Below, piece by piece: positions 54,800-63,119 of a stretch of DNA of 64,000 bases. The notes under the pieces were generated by a model, which was given only the letters and a program-made list of their open reading frames with translations, did no database searches and was not told the origin of the DNA. The stretch spans positions 419,911 to 483,910 of the forward strand of contig NZ_KZ845663.1 in the NCBI RefSeq assembly GCF_003313465.1. Reading direction: 5' to 3'. Numbering within the stretch: the first letter of the stretch is position 1; each line of letters starts with the position of its first letter. The translations under genes and the position numbers were made by a program. The stretch comes from Thermoflavimicrobium daqui (GTDB taxonomy: Bacteria > Bacillota > Bacilli > Thermoactinomycetales > Thermoactinomycetaceae).

Positions 54800-55981
54800 C
54801 TAAATGTCAATACCCTGTATAGTTTGGGCAATCCGCTCTGCTGCCTCAATGAGTCGTTTTTCGTCTGTAAGTAAGCCCACTCGAACATATCCTTCACCAT
54901 TTGTCCCAAAACCAATTCCTGGTGCTACCGCGACGTGAGCCTTTTCTAATAATAAGTCTGAGAAAGCTTCAGAGGTATAGCCCCTTGGAACAGGTAACCA
55001 ACAAAAAAAAGATCCCTTTGGAGCTTCTACATTCCATCCCAGTTCTTGAAGTTTCCCAATAAATGCATGGCGACGTTGTTCATAGGTACGAACCAGCTCT
55101 TGGACACAATCTTGTGAACCCAACAATGCTTCTGCCGCAGCTGCTTGAACAGCTCCAAACAAGCTTACATAATAGTGATCTTGAAGCAAATTAATACTTT
55201 CGATCACACTTGCGTTTCCAACCATAAAAGCAACACGCCATCCAGCCATATTATATGTTTTACTAAGCGTATAAATTTCGACTCCTATCTCTTTGGCACC
55301 CGGAATCTCTAAAAAGCTAAGTGGCTTCTTTCCATCATAGCCAATCGCACCATAAGCAAAGTCATGTACCACTAAAATACCATGTTTTTCAGCAAGCTCT
55401 ACGGTATCATTAAAAAAATCGAATGTGGCTATGGCTGCTGTTGGGTTATTAGGATAATTGAGAAACATGAGCTTAGCCTGTTTGAGCACTTCCGTTGGAA
55501 TCTTCATATAATCTGGTAAGAATTGATTTTCTGCTTTCAGTGGCATGGTGTGCATTTGAGCTTGAGCCATAGCCAATCCAGACCAATAGTCTGGATATCC
55601 AGGATCAGGTACTAAGGCTATATCCCCAGGATTTAAGAAGCAAGGAGAAATTTCAACGAGTCCTGCTTTTCCACCAAATAGAATGGCTACTTCTGTTTCA
55701 GGGTCCAGTTCTACTCCATATTCACGCTGATAAAAGGTAGCCACTGCCTCTTTTAAGAAAGAATAGCCACGAAAGGGCGAATATTTATGATAAGCTGGCT
55801 CATTGGCCGCCTCTTGTAACGCTCTGACAATATGAGGTGGAGTCGGTAAGTCTGGATTACCTTGTCCCAAATTAATCACATCGATTCCTTGTTCTACTAA
55901 TCCTTGTACTTTCTTTACGAGTTTAGCAAAAAATTGTTCAGGGAGTTGTGTTAAAACTTCCGCTGGTGGAAATTGTTTCAA
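54800..55981 (-). CDS. mtnE: Methionine salvage aminotransferase MtnE (PLP)
   Basis: 393 residues, fold-type I aminotransferase, expected to convert 4-methylthio-2-oxobutanoate to methionine. Motifs: INLGQGNPDLPTP (about 35-47), FLNYPNNPTAA, DFAYGAIGYDG and the PLP-binding Lys in TLSKTYNMAGWRVAF (about 240). Bacillus MtnE is the closest match by context; general LL-DAP or aspartate aminotransferases are relatives. Start TTG 55981 follows AGGAAGTG. Divided from mtnW by the MITE-like element and the S-box, so it has its own promoter. Confidence 0.85.
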   Translation of the reverse strand: MKQFPPAEVLTQLPEQFFAKLVKKVQGLVEQGIDVINLGQGNPDLPTPPHIVRALQEAANEPAYHKYSPFRGYSFLKEAVATFYQREYGVELDPETEVAILFGGKAGLVEISPCFLNPGDIALVPDPGYPDYWSGLAMAQAQMHTMPLKAENQFLPDYMKIPTEVLKQAKLMFLNYPNNPTAAIATFDFFNDTVELAEKHGILVVHDFAYGAIGYDGKKPLSFLEIPGAKEIGVEIYTLSKTYNMAGWRVAFMVGNASVIESINLLQDHYYVSLFGAVQAAAAEALLGSQDCVQELVRTYEQRRHAFIGKLQELGWNVEAPKGSFFCWLPVPRGYTSEAFSDLLLEKAHVAVAPGIGFGTNGEGYVRVGLLTDEKRLIEAAERIAQTIQGIDI

Positions 55982-56132
55982 TTTTATTCACTTCCTAAAA
56001 TTGTCGAGGTTATTTTCTAGTGACATATGTTAGCGATTGAAATCAAATTTGTAAAGTTTTTTCTCTATATTGACAGATAAAATAAATCCATTTATTATTT
56101 CGATTAATAACCTCATACAAGCAAACGGTATG

Positions 56133-56299
56133 TCTCTTATCAAGAGTAGGTGGAGGGAATTGGCCCGATGAAGCCCAGCAACCGACCATAATACCATTGT
56201 GAAATGGGGCGCTCAGCTTTTTGTCGAGAGCCGTGATGAAAAATCACATATGGAACGGTGCTAATTCCAGCAGAATTTATTCTCTGCAAGATAAGAGGT
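56133..56299 (+). ncRNA. SAM-I (S-box) riboswitch facing mtnK
   Basis: S-box blocks occur in order on the plus strand: CTCTTATCAAGAGTAGGTGG (56134-), GAGGGAATTGGCCCGATGAA, GCCCAGCAACCGACC, ACGGTGCTAATTCCAGCAG, and the closing GATAAGAGG (56290-). It precedes the terminator at 56319-56349 but mtnK begins about 520 bp later, with a decayed permease gene in between. Confidence 0.94.
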
Positions 56300-56318
56300 G
56301 GCAGAATATCGATTTCTG

Positions 56319-56349
56319 AGCCTCTTTCTTGCGAGAAAGGGGCTTTTTT
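56319..56349 (+). terminator. S-box-controlled terminator
   Basis: AGCCTCTTTCT and AGAAAGGGGCT form a stem followed by TTTTTT, directly after the S-box at 56133-56299. Confidence 0.85.
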
Positions 56350-56580
56350 CATCCTATTCTAGCAAAAAATCTACTTAACTTAAAAAAGCTAATCAAAATG
56401 GCTGCTATCACTCAACAATCACTTGGTATTTTCTCCTTACCATAAATCGCCCAGGATCAGAGACCAAGATTCATTGAACTTTTACCAAAGGTTATTCTTT
56501 TTATAACAATATGCTTATAGAAAATAATTAGATTTCCTTAGGTAGTTTTTACCATTATTCCTATCATTGAAATATTTTCG

Positions 56581-56748
56581 ATTCCCTTTCCTATATTTTT
56601 GATGTTAACCTTTGTTATATTGGGTCATATTGTTTTAAACTATACTCGTTTCGGTCGTCACTTTATATTACAGGTGGCAATAAAGAGGCTGCTCGCTTAT
56701 CAGGTGTTCCAATACAATGTTATAAATCCTATTCTACTCAACGGTTTA
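56581..56748 (+). pseudogene. Remnant of a sugar ABC transporter permease (RbsC-like)
   Basis: One frame reads IPFPIFLMLTFVILGHIV then LNYTRFGRHF; after a one-base shift near 56665 the next reads ITGGNKEAARLSGVPIQCYK. Together these match the conserved YTRFGR-x(5)-GGNxxAARLSGI region of RbsC-type permeases. The rest of the gene is gone. It lies between the S-box and mtnK, so the riboswitch probably once controlled a transporter, perhaps for methylthioribose. Confidence 0.7.
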
Positions 56749-56869
56749 ACCATGTAAAACGTACCCTATTATACGCAAGACATGATTAAAGGAAAAGGAT
56801 CCATGTTAATTTGTGCTTGAACATTTGTATGTACAAAAGAGAAAAAATTAAAAGAGAGGGGATTACACC

Positions 56870-58090
56870 ATGTCTACACCTTCTATCCAGCCGCCTTCCA
56901 CTTATGAACCGTTAAATGAAAATACGGTTGTTCAATTTGTTAAAAAATTAAACTATTTCACTGAAGATGCTGCGTTGCAAGTACGTGAAATTGGTGACGG
57001 AAACCTTAACCTTGTTTTCCATATCGTTGATGAAAGCCATGCCAAATCAATCATCGTCAAACAAGCTTTGCCCTATGCAAAAGTAGTCGGTGAAAGCTGG
57101 CCACTTACCCTAGAGAGAGCACGCTTTGAAAGTAGCTATCTACAGAAAGCGGCTGAATATGTTCCTAACCTTGTTCCTAAAGTCCACTACTACGATGAAT
57201 CACTTGGGCTTTTTGTCATGGATGATCTATCTTCTCATCTCATTTTACGTAAAGGAACTATCGAGGGAATTCAGTATCCACACCTTGCAAGGGATATAGG
57301 TACTTTTGTTGCTAAAGTTACTTTTTATACCAGTGACTTTTATCTACATCCCTTTGAGAAAAAACAGCTCGTTAAACAGTTTATTAATCCAGAATTATGC
57401 AAAATTACCGAAGACCTTGTCTTTACTGATCCATTTTTTGATCATGAGACCAATGATTTTCCGACAGAAATTCGGGAAGCAGTGGAGCAGTTATGGAATG
57501 ATTCAGAGTTACGGCACGAAGTTGCCAAATTAAAGTTTCAGTTTTTGACACAAGCAGAAGCATTACTTCATGGGGATTTGCATACAGGTAGCATCTTTGT
57601 AACACCTGAATCAACTAAAGTCATCGATCCTGAATTTTCCTTTTTTGGACCGATAGGTTTTGATTTAGGTCAATTCTTTGCCAACATCATTTTAAGCTAT
57701 CTTTCTCAGGAAGCTCATATTTTAAGTTCTAAGGAGCGCAAGCAATATCAATCTTATTTAGTTGATACACTGAAGCAAACATGGAGCTCCTTTAAACAAG
57801 AATTTAGTAAGCTATGGGAAAATGAGGGGAATGAAGTATATACCCAAGTTCCTGGTACCCTTGAATCCTTTTTAGGAAAAGTGTGGGTAGATGCTGTTGG
57901 TTTTGCAGGTTGTGAAGTGATCCGCCGAACTATTGGACTTGCCCATGTCGCTGATCTAGATACTATCCAAGACTTAACTCAGCAATATCAACTCAAGGAA
58001 AAAGCATTGGAACTGGGTACCTACTTTATTAAAAATCGAACACAGATTACAAATATGGAGCAATTGATTCAAGTCTTCTATCAAGAATAA
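56870..58090 (+). CDS. mtnK: Methylthioribose kinase
   Basis: 406 residues of the aminoglycoside-phosphotransferase-like kinase fold. It phosphorylates 5-methylthioribose at C1 with ATP, the entry step of salvage. Motifs: IGDGNLNLVFHI (about 41-52), the Lys in SIIVKQALPYAK, the catalytic loop LLHGDLHTGSIFV (about 235) and IDPEFSFFGPIGFDLGQ (about 251). AGAGAGGGG precedes the ATG by 7-8 bases. The isomerase gene mtnA, adjacent to mtnK in Bacillus subtilis, is not in this window. Regulated, probably, by the S-box upstream. Confidence 0.95.
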   Translation: MSTPSIQPPSTYEPLNENTVVQFVKKLNYFTEDAALQVREIGDGNLNLVFHIVDESHAKSIIVKQALPYAKVVGESWPLTLERARFESSYLQKAAEYVPNLVPKVHYYDESLGLFVMDDLSSHLILRKGTIEGIQYPHLARDIGTFVAKVTFYTSDFYLHPFEKKQLVKQFINPELCKITEDLVFTDPFFDHETNDFPTEIREAVEQLWNDSELRHEVAKLKFQFLTQAEALLHGDLHTGSIFVTPESTKVIDPEFSFFGPIGFDLGQFFANIILSYLSQEAHILSSKERKQYQSYLVDTLKQTWSSFKQEFSKLWENEGNEVYTQVPGTLESFLGKVWVDAVGFAGCEVIRRTIGLAHVADLDTIQDLTQQYQLKEKALELGTYFIKNRTQITNMEQLIQVFYQE

Positions 58091-58182
58091 CCTCTTTTTT
58101 CTTCAAGTCAGACATTCATTGTCTGGCTTTTTTACATTTTTCTATGTGAACAGGAGAATCTAATGGATAAGGAGTGATCAAG

Positions 58183-58533
58183 ATGAAAGGCTTGCTCGTT
58201 AAACTAATTGTTTGTCCAGTAGTTGTATATATCTCTACGTTTTTATTTCAGGATGTGTTCTATCCGGCTAACTATCAACCGATTATCGTCGGTCTTGTTT
58301 TAGGCATTGTAGGTCATCTCATGGAAGTATTGATGTTAAGACCTGGTACTCTATGGATAAGTACATTCATGGATTTTCTAGCTGCTACGGTCATTATTTA
58401 CTTTAGCCAATGGTTTTTCACTGGATCGCAAATTACTTGGATAGGTGCATTATTAACAGCGTTTTTTCTTGCTGTTACTGAATACTTTCAACATATTTGG
58501 TTATTACGTAATGGTGCTACGGAAAAATCATAA
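58183..58533 (+). CDS. DUF2512-like membrane protein
   Basis: 116 residues with four membrane helices (about 5-25, 32-52, 60-80 and 88-108). Length and pattern match the YndM/DUF2512 family of Bacilli, with the TLWISTFMDFLAATVIIYF stretch; function unknown. ATG 58183 is 8 bases after AAGGAG; a GTG at 58174 would overlap that site. Convergent with the cyclase gene. Confidence 0.72.
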   Translation: MKGLLVKLIVCPVVVYISTFLFQDVFYPANYQPIIVGLVLGIVGHLMEVLMLRPGTLWISTFMDFLAATVIIYFSQWFFTGSQITWIGALLTAFFLAVTEYFQHIWLLRNGATEKS

Positions 58534-58551
58534 ATTGTTTATTCTATCCAT

Positions 58552-58596
58552 CCAAAAGCCCACCTTCTCCAACAAATGGAAGAGTGGGCTTTTTGG
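58552..58596. terminator. Bidirectional terminator before the cyclase gene
   Basis: CCAAAAGCCCAC (58552-58563) and GTGGGCTTTTTGG (58584-58596) pair almost perfectly between convergent genes. Confidence 0.8.
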
Positions 58597-58616
58597 ATTC
58601 TTTTTATAAACCTTGA

Positions 58617-60485
58617 TTAAATATACCTATTCCAATAATGGGAAAGTGTCACCAATGGCCAAATATGATTATAGCTATGATAATAAATATAAAATTGTCC
58701 CGCAAGCCCTGCTCCAGTCGGATAACTGATTTCCCAACTATCTTTTTCTAATAATTCGAGTAAACACTGCACTCCTTTTTTGATTTCGGGTGTTGGTTTA
58801 TCATGATAAGCAATTAACGCATCAAGTGCCCAAGCTGTTTGTGAAGGAGTTGATGCTTGCAATGGAATATAACGATGTTCGATCTGGCTTTGACAAGACT
58901 CTCCCCAGCCACCATCTTGGTTTTGAATTGACTTTAGCCACTCCACCGCTTTTTCAACCATTGGATGTCCCCTTGGAAATTGGACTGCGGCTAATCCAGT
59001 TAGTGCTGCCCATGTTCCATAAATATAGGAAATTCCCCAACGTCCATACCAAGAACCATCAAATTGCTGATGGCGGGCAAGCCAATCAACCCCCTGCCTA
59101 ACAGCAAAATGGTACGAAGACCAACCTAAATAGTTACCTAAAAACTCTAGAGCCCTCCCGGTTAGATCTGCCGTCGATGGATCACCCAAAATGCTTTCCG
59201 TATCGTCATATGGGAGTAAATACAACCACATTTTATTCGTATTTTTCTCAAATGCAGACCATCCTCCATCCCTATTTTGCATGGATAAAAGCCAGTTGAC
59301 CCCTCTATTCCAAGATTCTTCATACTTTCCCTTCATTACAGCAGGGGCTATCACGCGAAGACAAGCCCCAGTATCATCAATATCTGGATTGATCGTATTA
59401 TACCGTGAAAATCCCCAACCTCCTGGACAGATGCCCGGATTCCGCCATCGCCAATCACCCCAAGTATGTTGCTGGTTGTTAAGTAAATAGTAAGTACCGC
59501 GTCGTATAGCAGGATGCCTTGAAGATACTCCCGCTTCTTGTAAGGCATATAAGATCAAGGAAGTATCCCAGATCGTCGAAGAAGTCTCTTGTAGATGTCC
59601 TTCTTCTTGTAAAGGAAATATTAGATCGATTAATCCTTCCATCGCTTGACAAATGAGCGGGTGATTTTTGGGATATCCCAAACTTACCAAAGCAAAAATC
59701 ATTAAAAACGTACTTGTAAAGTAACAATATAAAGTTCCATCTGGCTCAATTCGATTGAGCATAAATTGTTCGGCTAATAAATAAGATCTGTCTTGAAGTC
59801 TCCTCCGTACCGATGATGAGCGAAGCCATGTCGCCATCTTAAAAAAGCGTGTCCACCAACTTCTATGATTATGTATCCAGTTGGTACTTCCACAAGCTTG
59901 AATCCACTCCGAAACTTTGTCATGTCCTGGTAATTTCACCGAAAAGCGCTGGTTTGCTAGCACTAAAACAGGAGCTAAATGAACACGAGTATAACCAACA
60001 AAATCACAAAAGTTTACAGGCGAATTCCCCGATAAAAGTAAAATTTCAATCGGCATACTTGGCGACTTTCCCCAATCCAAATGACCTAGTATACTGAGTA
60101 CTATTTTACTAAACGATCCTCCTTGGACTACTCCTCCTTTTGAATGAATAAAATCCTTAGCTCGCTGCATTCTTATATCCTTAGGTTGAATATTATCGGT
60201 ATATAATAACGCTAAACAGCAATATATAGTCTCATTTAGATTTCCTTCTTTTTCGTCTTGAAATAGCTTCCATGTCCCTTCCTGTGTTTGTTTTGAAAGA
60301 ATGCGCTGGATAAGCAATTCTTCTATCTCTGGCTTCTTATAGCCTAACCACTTCATCAGTAAAAGCATCAGTGCATCAGTCATAGTTCCACTTTCAAAAC
60401 AATAATCCCAACACCCAATTTCATTCTGTTCTTGGAGTAATCGACGAACAATTTGATCAATCGCATTCCCAATCCGTTCCTCCAT
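58617..60485 (-). CDS. sqhC: Squalene-hopene / sporulenol-type triterpene cyclase
   Basis: 622 residues, typical of the family (Bacillus subtilis SqhC is about 632). The catalytic DxDD motif is PDIDDTGA with Asp at about 368-371, and several QW repeats are visible (QTQEGTW, QNRDGGW, QQFDGSW, QNQDGGW). It cyclises linear polyprenes to hopanoid-like or C35 terpenes; in Bacillus the enzyme makes sporulenol in spores. Which substrate applies here cannot be read from sequence. ATG 60485 follows GAAGGAGGTGA, an excellent ribosome site. Monocistronic. Confidence 0.93.
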   Translation of the reverse strand: MEERIGNAIDQIVRRLLQEQNEIGCWDYCFESGTMTDALMLLLMKWLGYKKPEIEELLIQRILSKQTQEGTWKLFQDEKEGNLNETIYCCLALLYTDNIQPKDIRMQRAKDFIHSKGGVVQGGSFSKIVLSILGHLDWGKSPSMPIEILLLSGNSPVNFCDFVGYTRVHLAPVLVLANQRFSVKLPGHDKVSEWIQACGSTNWIHNHRSWWTRFFKMATWLRSSSVRRRLQDRSYLLAEQFMLNRIEPDGTLYCYFTSTFLMIFALVSLGYPKNHPLICQAMEGLIDLIFPLQEEGHLQETSSTIWDTSLILYALQEAGVSSRHPAIRRGTYYLLNNQQHTWGDWRWRNPGICPGGWGFSRYNTINPDIDDTGACLRVIAPAVMKGKYEESWNRGVNWLLSMQNRDGGWSAFEKNTNKMWLYLLPYDDTESILGDPSTADLTGRALEFLGNYLGWSSYHFAVRQGVDWLARHQQFDGSWYGRWGISYIYGTWAALTGLAAVQFPRGHPMVEKAVEWLKSIQNQDGGWGESCQSQIEHRYIPLQASTPSQTAWALDALIAYHDKPTPEIKKGVQCLLELLEKDSWEISYPTGAGLAGQFYIYYHSYNHIWPLVTLSHYWNRYI

Positions 60486-60544
60486 CCCGTCACCTCCTTC
60501 TATCTTCAGATTATTAAGGAAAAGTAGAAGGGATGACGAAATTA

Positions 60545-60577
60545 TAAAAAAGACAGGCTACTTTAAGCACCTGTCTA
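60545..60577 (-). terminator. Terminator after the small membrane protein
   Basis: AGACAGG (60551-60557) and CCTGTCT (60570-60576) form a stem; the A-run at 60545-60550 is a T-run on the minus strand. Confidence 0.8.
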
Positions 60578-60594
60578 AGACCATGCAAAAAACT

Positions 60595-60747
60595 TTATTT
60601 CCTTTTCGATAATGAAAAATAAAATAAAAGTCCTACAATCACTAAACCTAAAAACATAATGAAATGAAGCTTTACCAATTTGGTAATGAGCAATCCCAAA
60701 AATAGTAAGATTATAAACAAAAGAAATGAGATCTGTCGTTTTTTCAT
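60595..60747 (-). CDS. Small two-helix membrane protein, 50 residues
   Basis: A 50-residue ORF: basic start MKKRQ, then two hydrophobic helices (about 7-22 and 29-46) and a basic SLSKRK end. It begins 13 bases after the stop of the YdcZ-type transporter gene, with GAGGG about 10 bases upstream, and is followed by a clear terminator, so it looks like the second gene of that operon. I do not recognise a family. Small membrane proteins of this kind often modulate a neighbouring transporter, which is inference. Confidence 0.6.
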   Translation of the reverse strand: MKKRQISFLLFIILLFLGLLITKLVKLHFIMFLGLVIVGLLFYFSLSKRK

Positions 60748-60760
60748 CCAATGATTCCCT

Positions 60761-61210
60761 CTATGCTTTTCGGTAGAATAAAAATAGTGCGATTGCCATT
60801 AATGCCAGTCCTGCTAAGCGATAACCATCGATCGGAATCTGCTTTCCACCTAAAAGTCCAAAATGATCAATCAAAGTACTTGTAAAAATTTGTCCTACAA
60901 TGATTGCTACAAGAGTTGAGGCAACACCAATTTGAGGTACCGTAATAACCATACATAAAATAAAAACGGCCCCAAACACTCCACCAATTAATTGCCACTT
61001 TGGAACAGAAAACACTTCACCTAATTCGCCCTTGCCAAAAATAAGCATAAGTACTAGCAAAGTACAGGCTCCTACCAAAAATGAGACAAATGCTGCTTCA
61101 ATCACACCTACTTTTTTACCTAACGCACCATTTACACCTGCTTGAATTGCCGAGGCAACGCCAGCACAAATAGCAATTGAAATCAAAAACAAATTAACTC
61201 GCATCATCAT
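60761..61210 (-). CDS. DMT-superfamily transporter, YdcZ/DUF606 family
   Basis: 149 residues with five membrane helices. The conserved NGALGKKVGVIEAAFVSFLVG near residues 26-46 is the hallmark of the DUF606/YdcZ family, a half-size DMT transporter that functions as a dimer. The substrate is unknown. Three ATG codons in a row begin the gene (61210, 61207, 61204) after AAAGGA; I kept the first. Followed by a 50-residue membrane protein in the same operon. Confidence 0.85.
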   Translation of the reverse strand: MMMRVNLFLISIAICAGVASAIQAGVNGALGKKVGVIEAAFVSFLVGACTLLVLMLIFGKGELGEVFSVPKWQLIGGVFGAVFILCMVITVPQIGVASTLVAIIVGQIFTSTLIDHFGLLGGKQIPIDGYRLAGLALMAIALFLFYRKA

Positions 61211-61249
61211 AATGTCCTTTCATTAACCATTACATTTCCATCATCTTGA

Positions 61250-61395
61250 GAATATCCACTTAGTCCGTCATTTATCGTTTCCCCACTCAAGCTCGTATTC
61301 TGGGTTCCTTCCATAGCGATTCAAAGAGCTAGAGCTTACACAAAACATATTCGCTCTTATTCTAAACATGAAGCTTGGTTTCTGAACAATTTCCA
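61250..61395. repeat. Decayed copy of the MITE-like repeat
   Basis: The segment with AGTCCGTCATTTATCGTTTC and ACACAAAACATATTCGCTCT followed by TATTCTAAACATGAAGCTTGG aligns with the interior of the 54613-54755 element, but both terminal inverted repeats are gone. It lies between the YdcZ-type gene and deoD. Confidence 0.5.
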
Positions 61396-61399
61396 TAAA

Positions 61400-61421
61400 A
61401 AAGAGCCTTCATTGGCTCTTT
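61400..61421 (-). terminator. Terminator after deoD
   Basis: AAAGAGCC (61400-61407) and GGCTCTTT (61414-61421) form an 8-bp stem with a T-rich tract on the minus strand, just after the deoD stop. Confidence 0.75.
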
Positions 61422-61424
61422 AAT

Positions 61425-62132
61425 TTATATTTGAATCGCCGTTTCTAATGCTACTTCAAACATCTCATGTAGCATTTTTTCTTTTTGCTCTGAGCTAATC
61501 ATTTCTTTCGTAAATACATGATCAGACACAGTTAAGATGGATAACGCATTGACTCCGTACTTAGCAGCAATGGTGTATAAAGCGGCTGTTTCCATTTCTG
61601 TTACAAGCATTTGATAGTCACCAAGTAGTTTATAATCCTCATCGGTAAGCTCGTAGAAAAAGTCAGAAGTAAAAACAGAACCTACTTTAACTGGTTGCTC
61701 TTTGGCAAGTGCAACATCATACGCTGTTTTTAAAAGATGAAAATTAGCCGTTGGGGCAAAGTCGATTCCTTTAAATCGTTGATGATTCATTCCGGAGTTA
61801 GTCGATGCACTCATCGCTAAAATAAGATCCAGCACTTTTACATGCGGATGAACAGAGCCACTTGTACCAATCCGGAACAAGTTTTTCACACCATATTCTG
61901 CAATTAATTCAGTTACATAAATGGAGATGGAAGGCATTCCCATACCTGTTCCTTGTACGGAAATTGGTTTCCCTTTATAAGTCCCTGTATAGCCAAACAT
62001 CCCACGTACTTGATTATAGCAAACAGGGTTCTCTAAATAAGTTTCAGCTATGTATTTGGCCCGAAGTGGATCTCCTGGTAATAATACGGTTTCTGCAATC
62101 GCACCCGGTTTTGCCTCTAAATGAAAGCTCAT
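61425..62132 (-). CDS. deoD: Purine nucleoside phosphorylase, DeoD type
   Basis: 235 residues of the hexameric PNP family, splitting (deoxy)purine nucleosides to base and ribose-1-phosphate. Landmarks: [17 protein letters not shown] (phosphate site), [30 protein letters not shown] (ribose site) and LTVSDH (catalytic Asp). AAAGGGAG precedes ATG 62132. Monocistronic in this window. Confidence 0.96.
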   Translation of the reverse strand: MSFHLEAKPGAIAETVLLPGDPLRAKYIAETYLENPVCYNQVRGMFGYTGTYKGKPISVQGTGMGMPSISIYVTELIAEYGVKNLFRIGTSGSVHPHVKVLDLILAMSASTNSGMNHQRFKGIDFAPTANFHLLKTAYDVALAKEQPVKVGSVFTSDFFYELTDEDYKLLGDYQMLVTEMETAALYTIAAKYGVNALSILTVSDHVFTKEMISSEQKEKMLHEMFEVALETAIQI

Positions 62133-62375
62133 ATGACTAACTCCCTTTCATGAAATAACTAAAAAGTCTAATATCCAACACTTGATATATAAACATACAA
62201 GAATACTATACACCAAAAATCGGTAACTATACAAAGTTGTATTAGCGTGGATCGTGAAGATCAATCCTAGATGCCTTAGGTATTCTTTTGGATAGATACT
62301 TTAGAAAAACACCTGTTATCTCTTTACCAATTCGGGGATATATTAAGTGTCTATATTTATATTGGAGTGAGGCCT

Positions 62376-63011
62376 TTGATCCAACATCCTTTATTTGTTA
62401 TTATCGCTAGCCTAATTACAGTGGCAGTTGGTCTATATTTGGGCTCAAGTTATATTGAAATTTTTGCTACAGTCATGGGAATTATCAATCTTTGGCTTTT
62501 AGCCAAAGAAAAAGTATTGAACTTTCTATTCGGAATAATTACAGTAACTACCTTTTTGTATATTTACTTCACACAAAGCTTATATGCAATGGTATTACTA
62601 TCCGTTTTTCAACTAGCTTTTAATGTCTACGGCTGGTATTATTGGCTTCGTGATAGAGGTAATCAAGACGTACGTCCAACAGTGCAGATGACTCCAAAAC
62701 AAATCGGGATAACAATTGTTGTCATCCTTATTGGATGGATGGCTTGGTCCTATTATGAAGTCAATTATACAGAAGTTCCTCATCCTTATTTAGATTCTCT
62801 TAATTTGGTGATTAGCCTTGTCGCTCAATACCTGCTTAGTAAAAAATTCCTTGAAAACTGGCATCTTTGGATTCTAACAAATATTATTTTAATTATTACT
62901 TATTTAATCACTGGACTATATGTCATGATTATCTACAGCGTTATAGGTTTTATCTTATGTATTCAAGGATTAATCGAGTGGAAAAAGAGTTTGCAAATGT
63001 TAAAAAGGTAA
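62376..63011 (+). CDS. pnuC: PnuC-type pyridine-nucleoside transporter
   Basis: 211 residues with about seven membrane helices. The family motif NVYGWYYWLRDRG near residue 88 and the C-terminal IYSVIGFILCIQGLIEWKKS fit PnuC, which takes up nicotinamide riboside by facilitated diffusion. I chose TTG 62376, 8 bases after TTGGAG; the GTG at 62367 overlaps that ribosome site. No NAD riboswitch or NiaR-like operator was recognised upstream. Confidence 0.88.
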   Translation: MIQHPLFVIIASLITVAVGLYLGSSYIEIFATVMGIINLWLLAKEKVLNFLFGIITVTTFLYIYFTQSLYAMVLLSVFQLAFNVYGWYYWLRDRGNQDVRPTVQMTPKQIGITIVVILIGWMAWSYYEVNYTEVPHPYLDSLNLVISLVAQYLLSKKFLENWHLWILTNIILIITYLITGLYVMIIYSVIGFILCIQGLIEWKKSLQMLKR

Positions 63012-63119
63012 GGCGATTAGACATTGCCTTACCTAACGTCTGAAGACTAACCTAGTATTCTTAACCTTTGCCTTTTATAGAATCTCTTCTATACGTAAAG
63101 GATTGGATTATTAGGACTA

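Noticed and set aside
56140-56352. A 70-codon minus-strand frame across the S-box
   Set aside because: It lies entirely within the riboswitch and its terminator, whose conserved blocks explain the sequence.
62133-62375. An NAD-related riboswitch before pnuC
   Set aside because: No conserved block of a known pyridine-nucleotide riboswitch was recognised in this short AT-rich gap.
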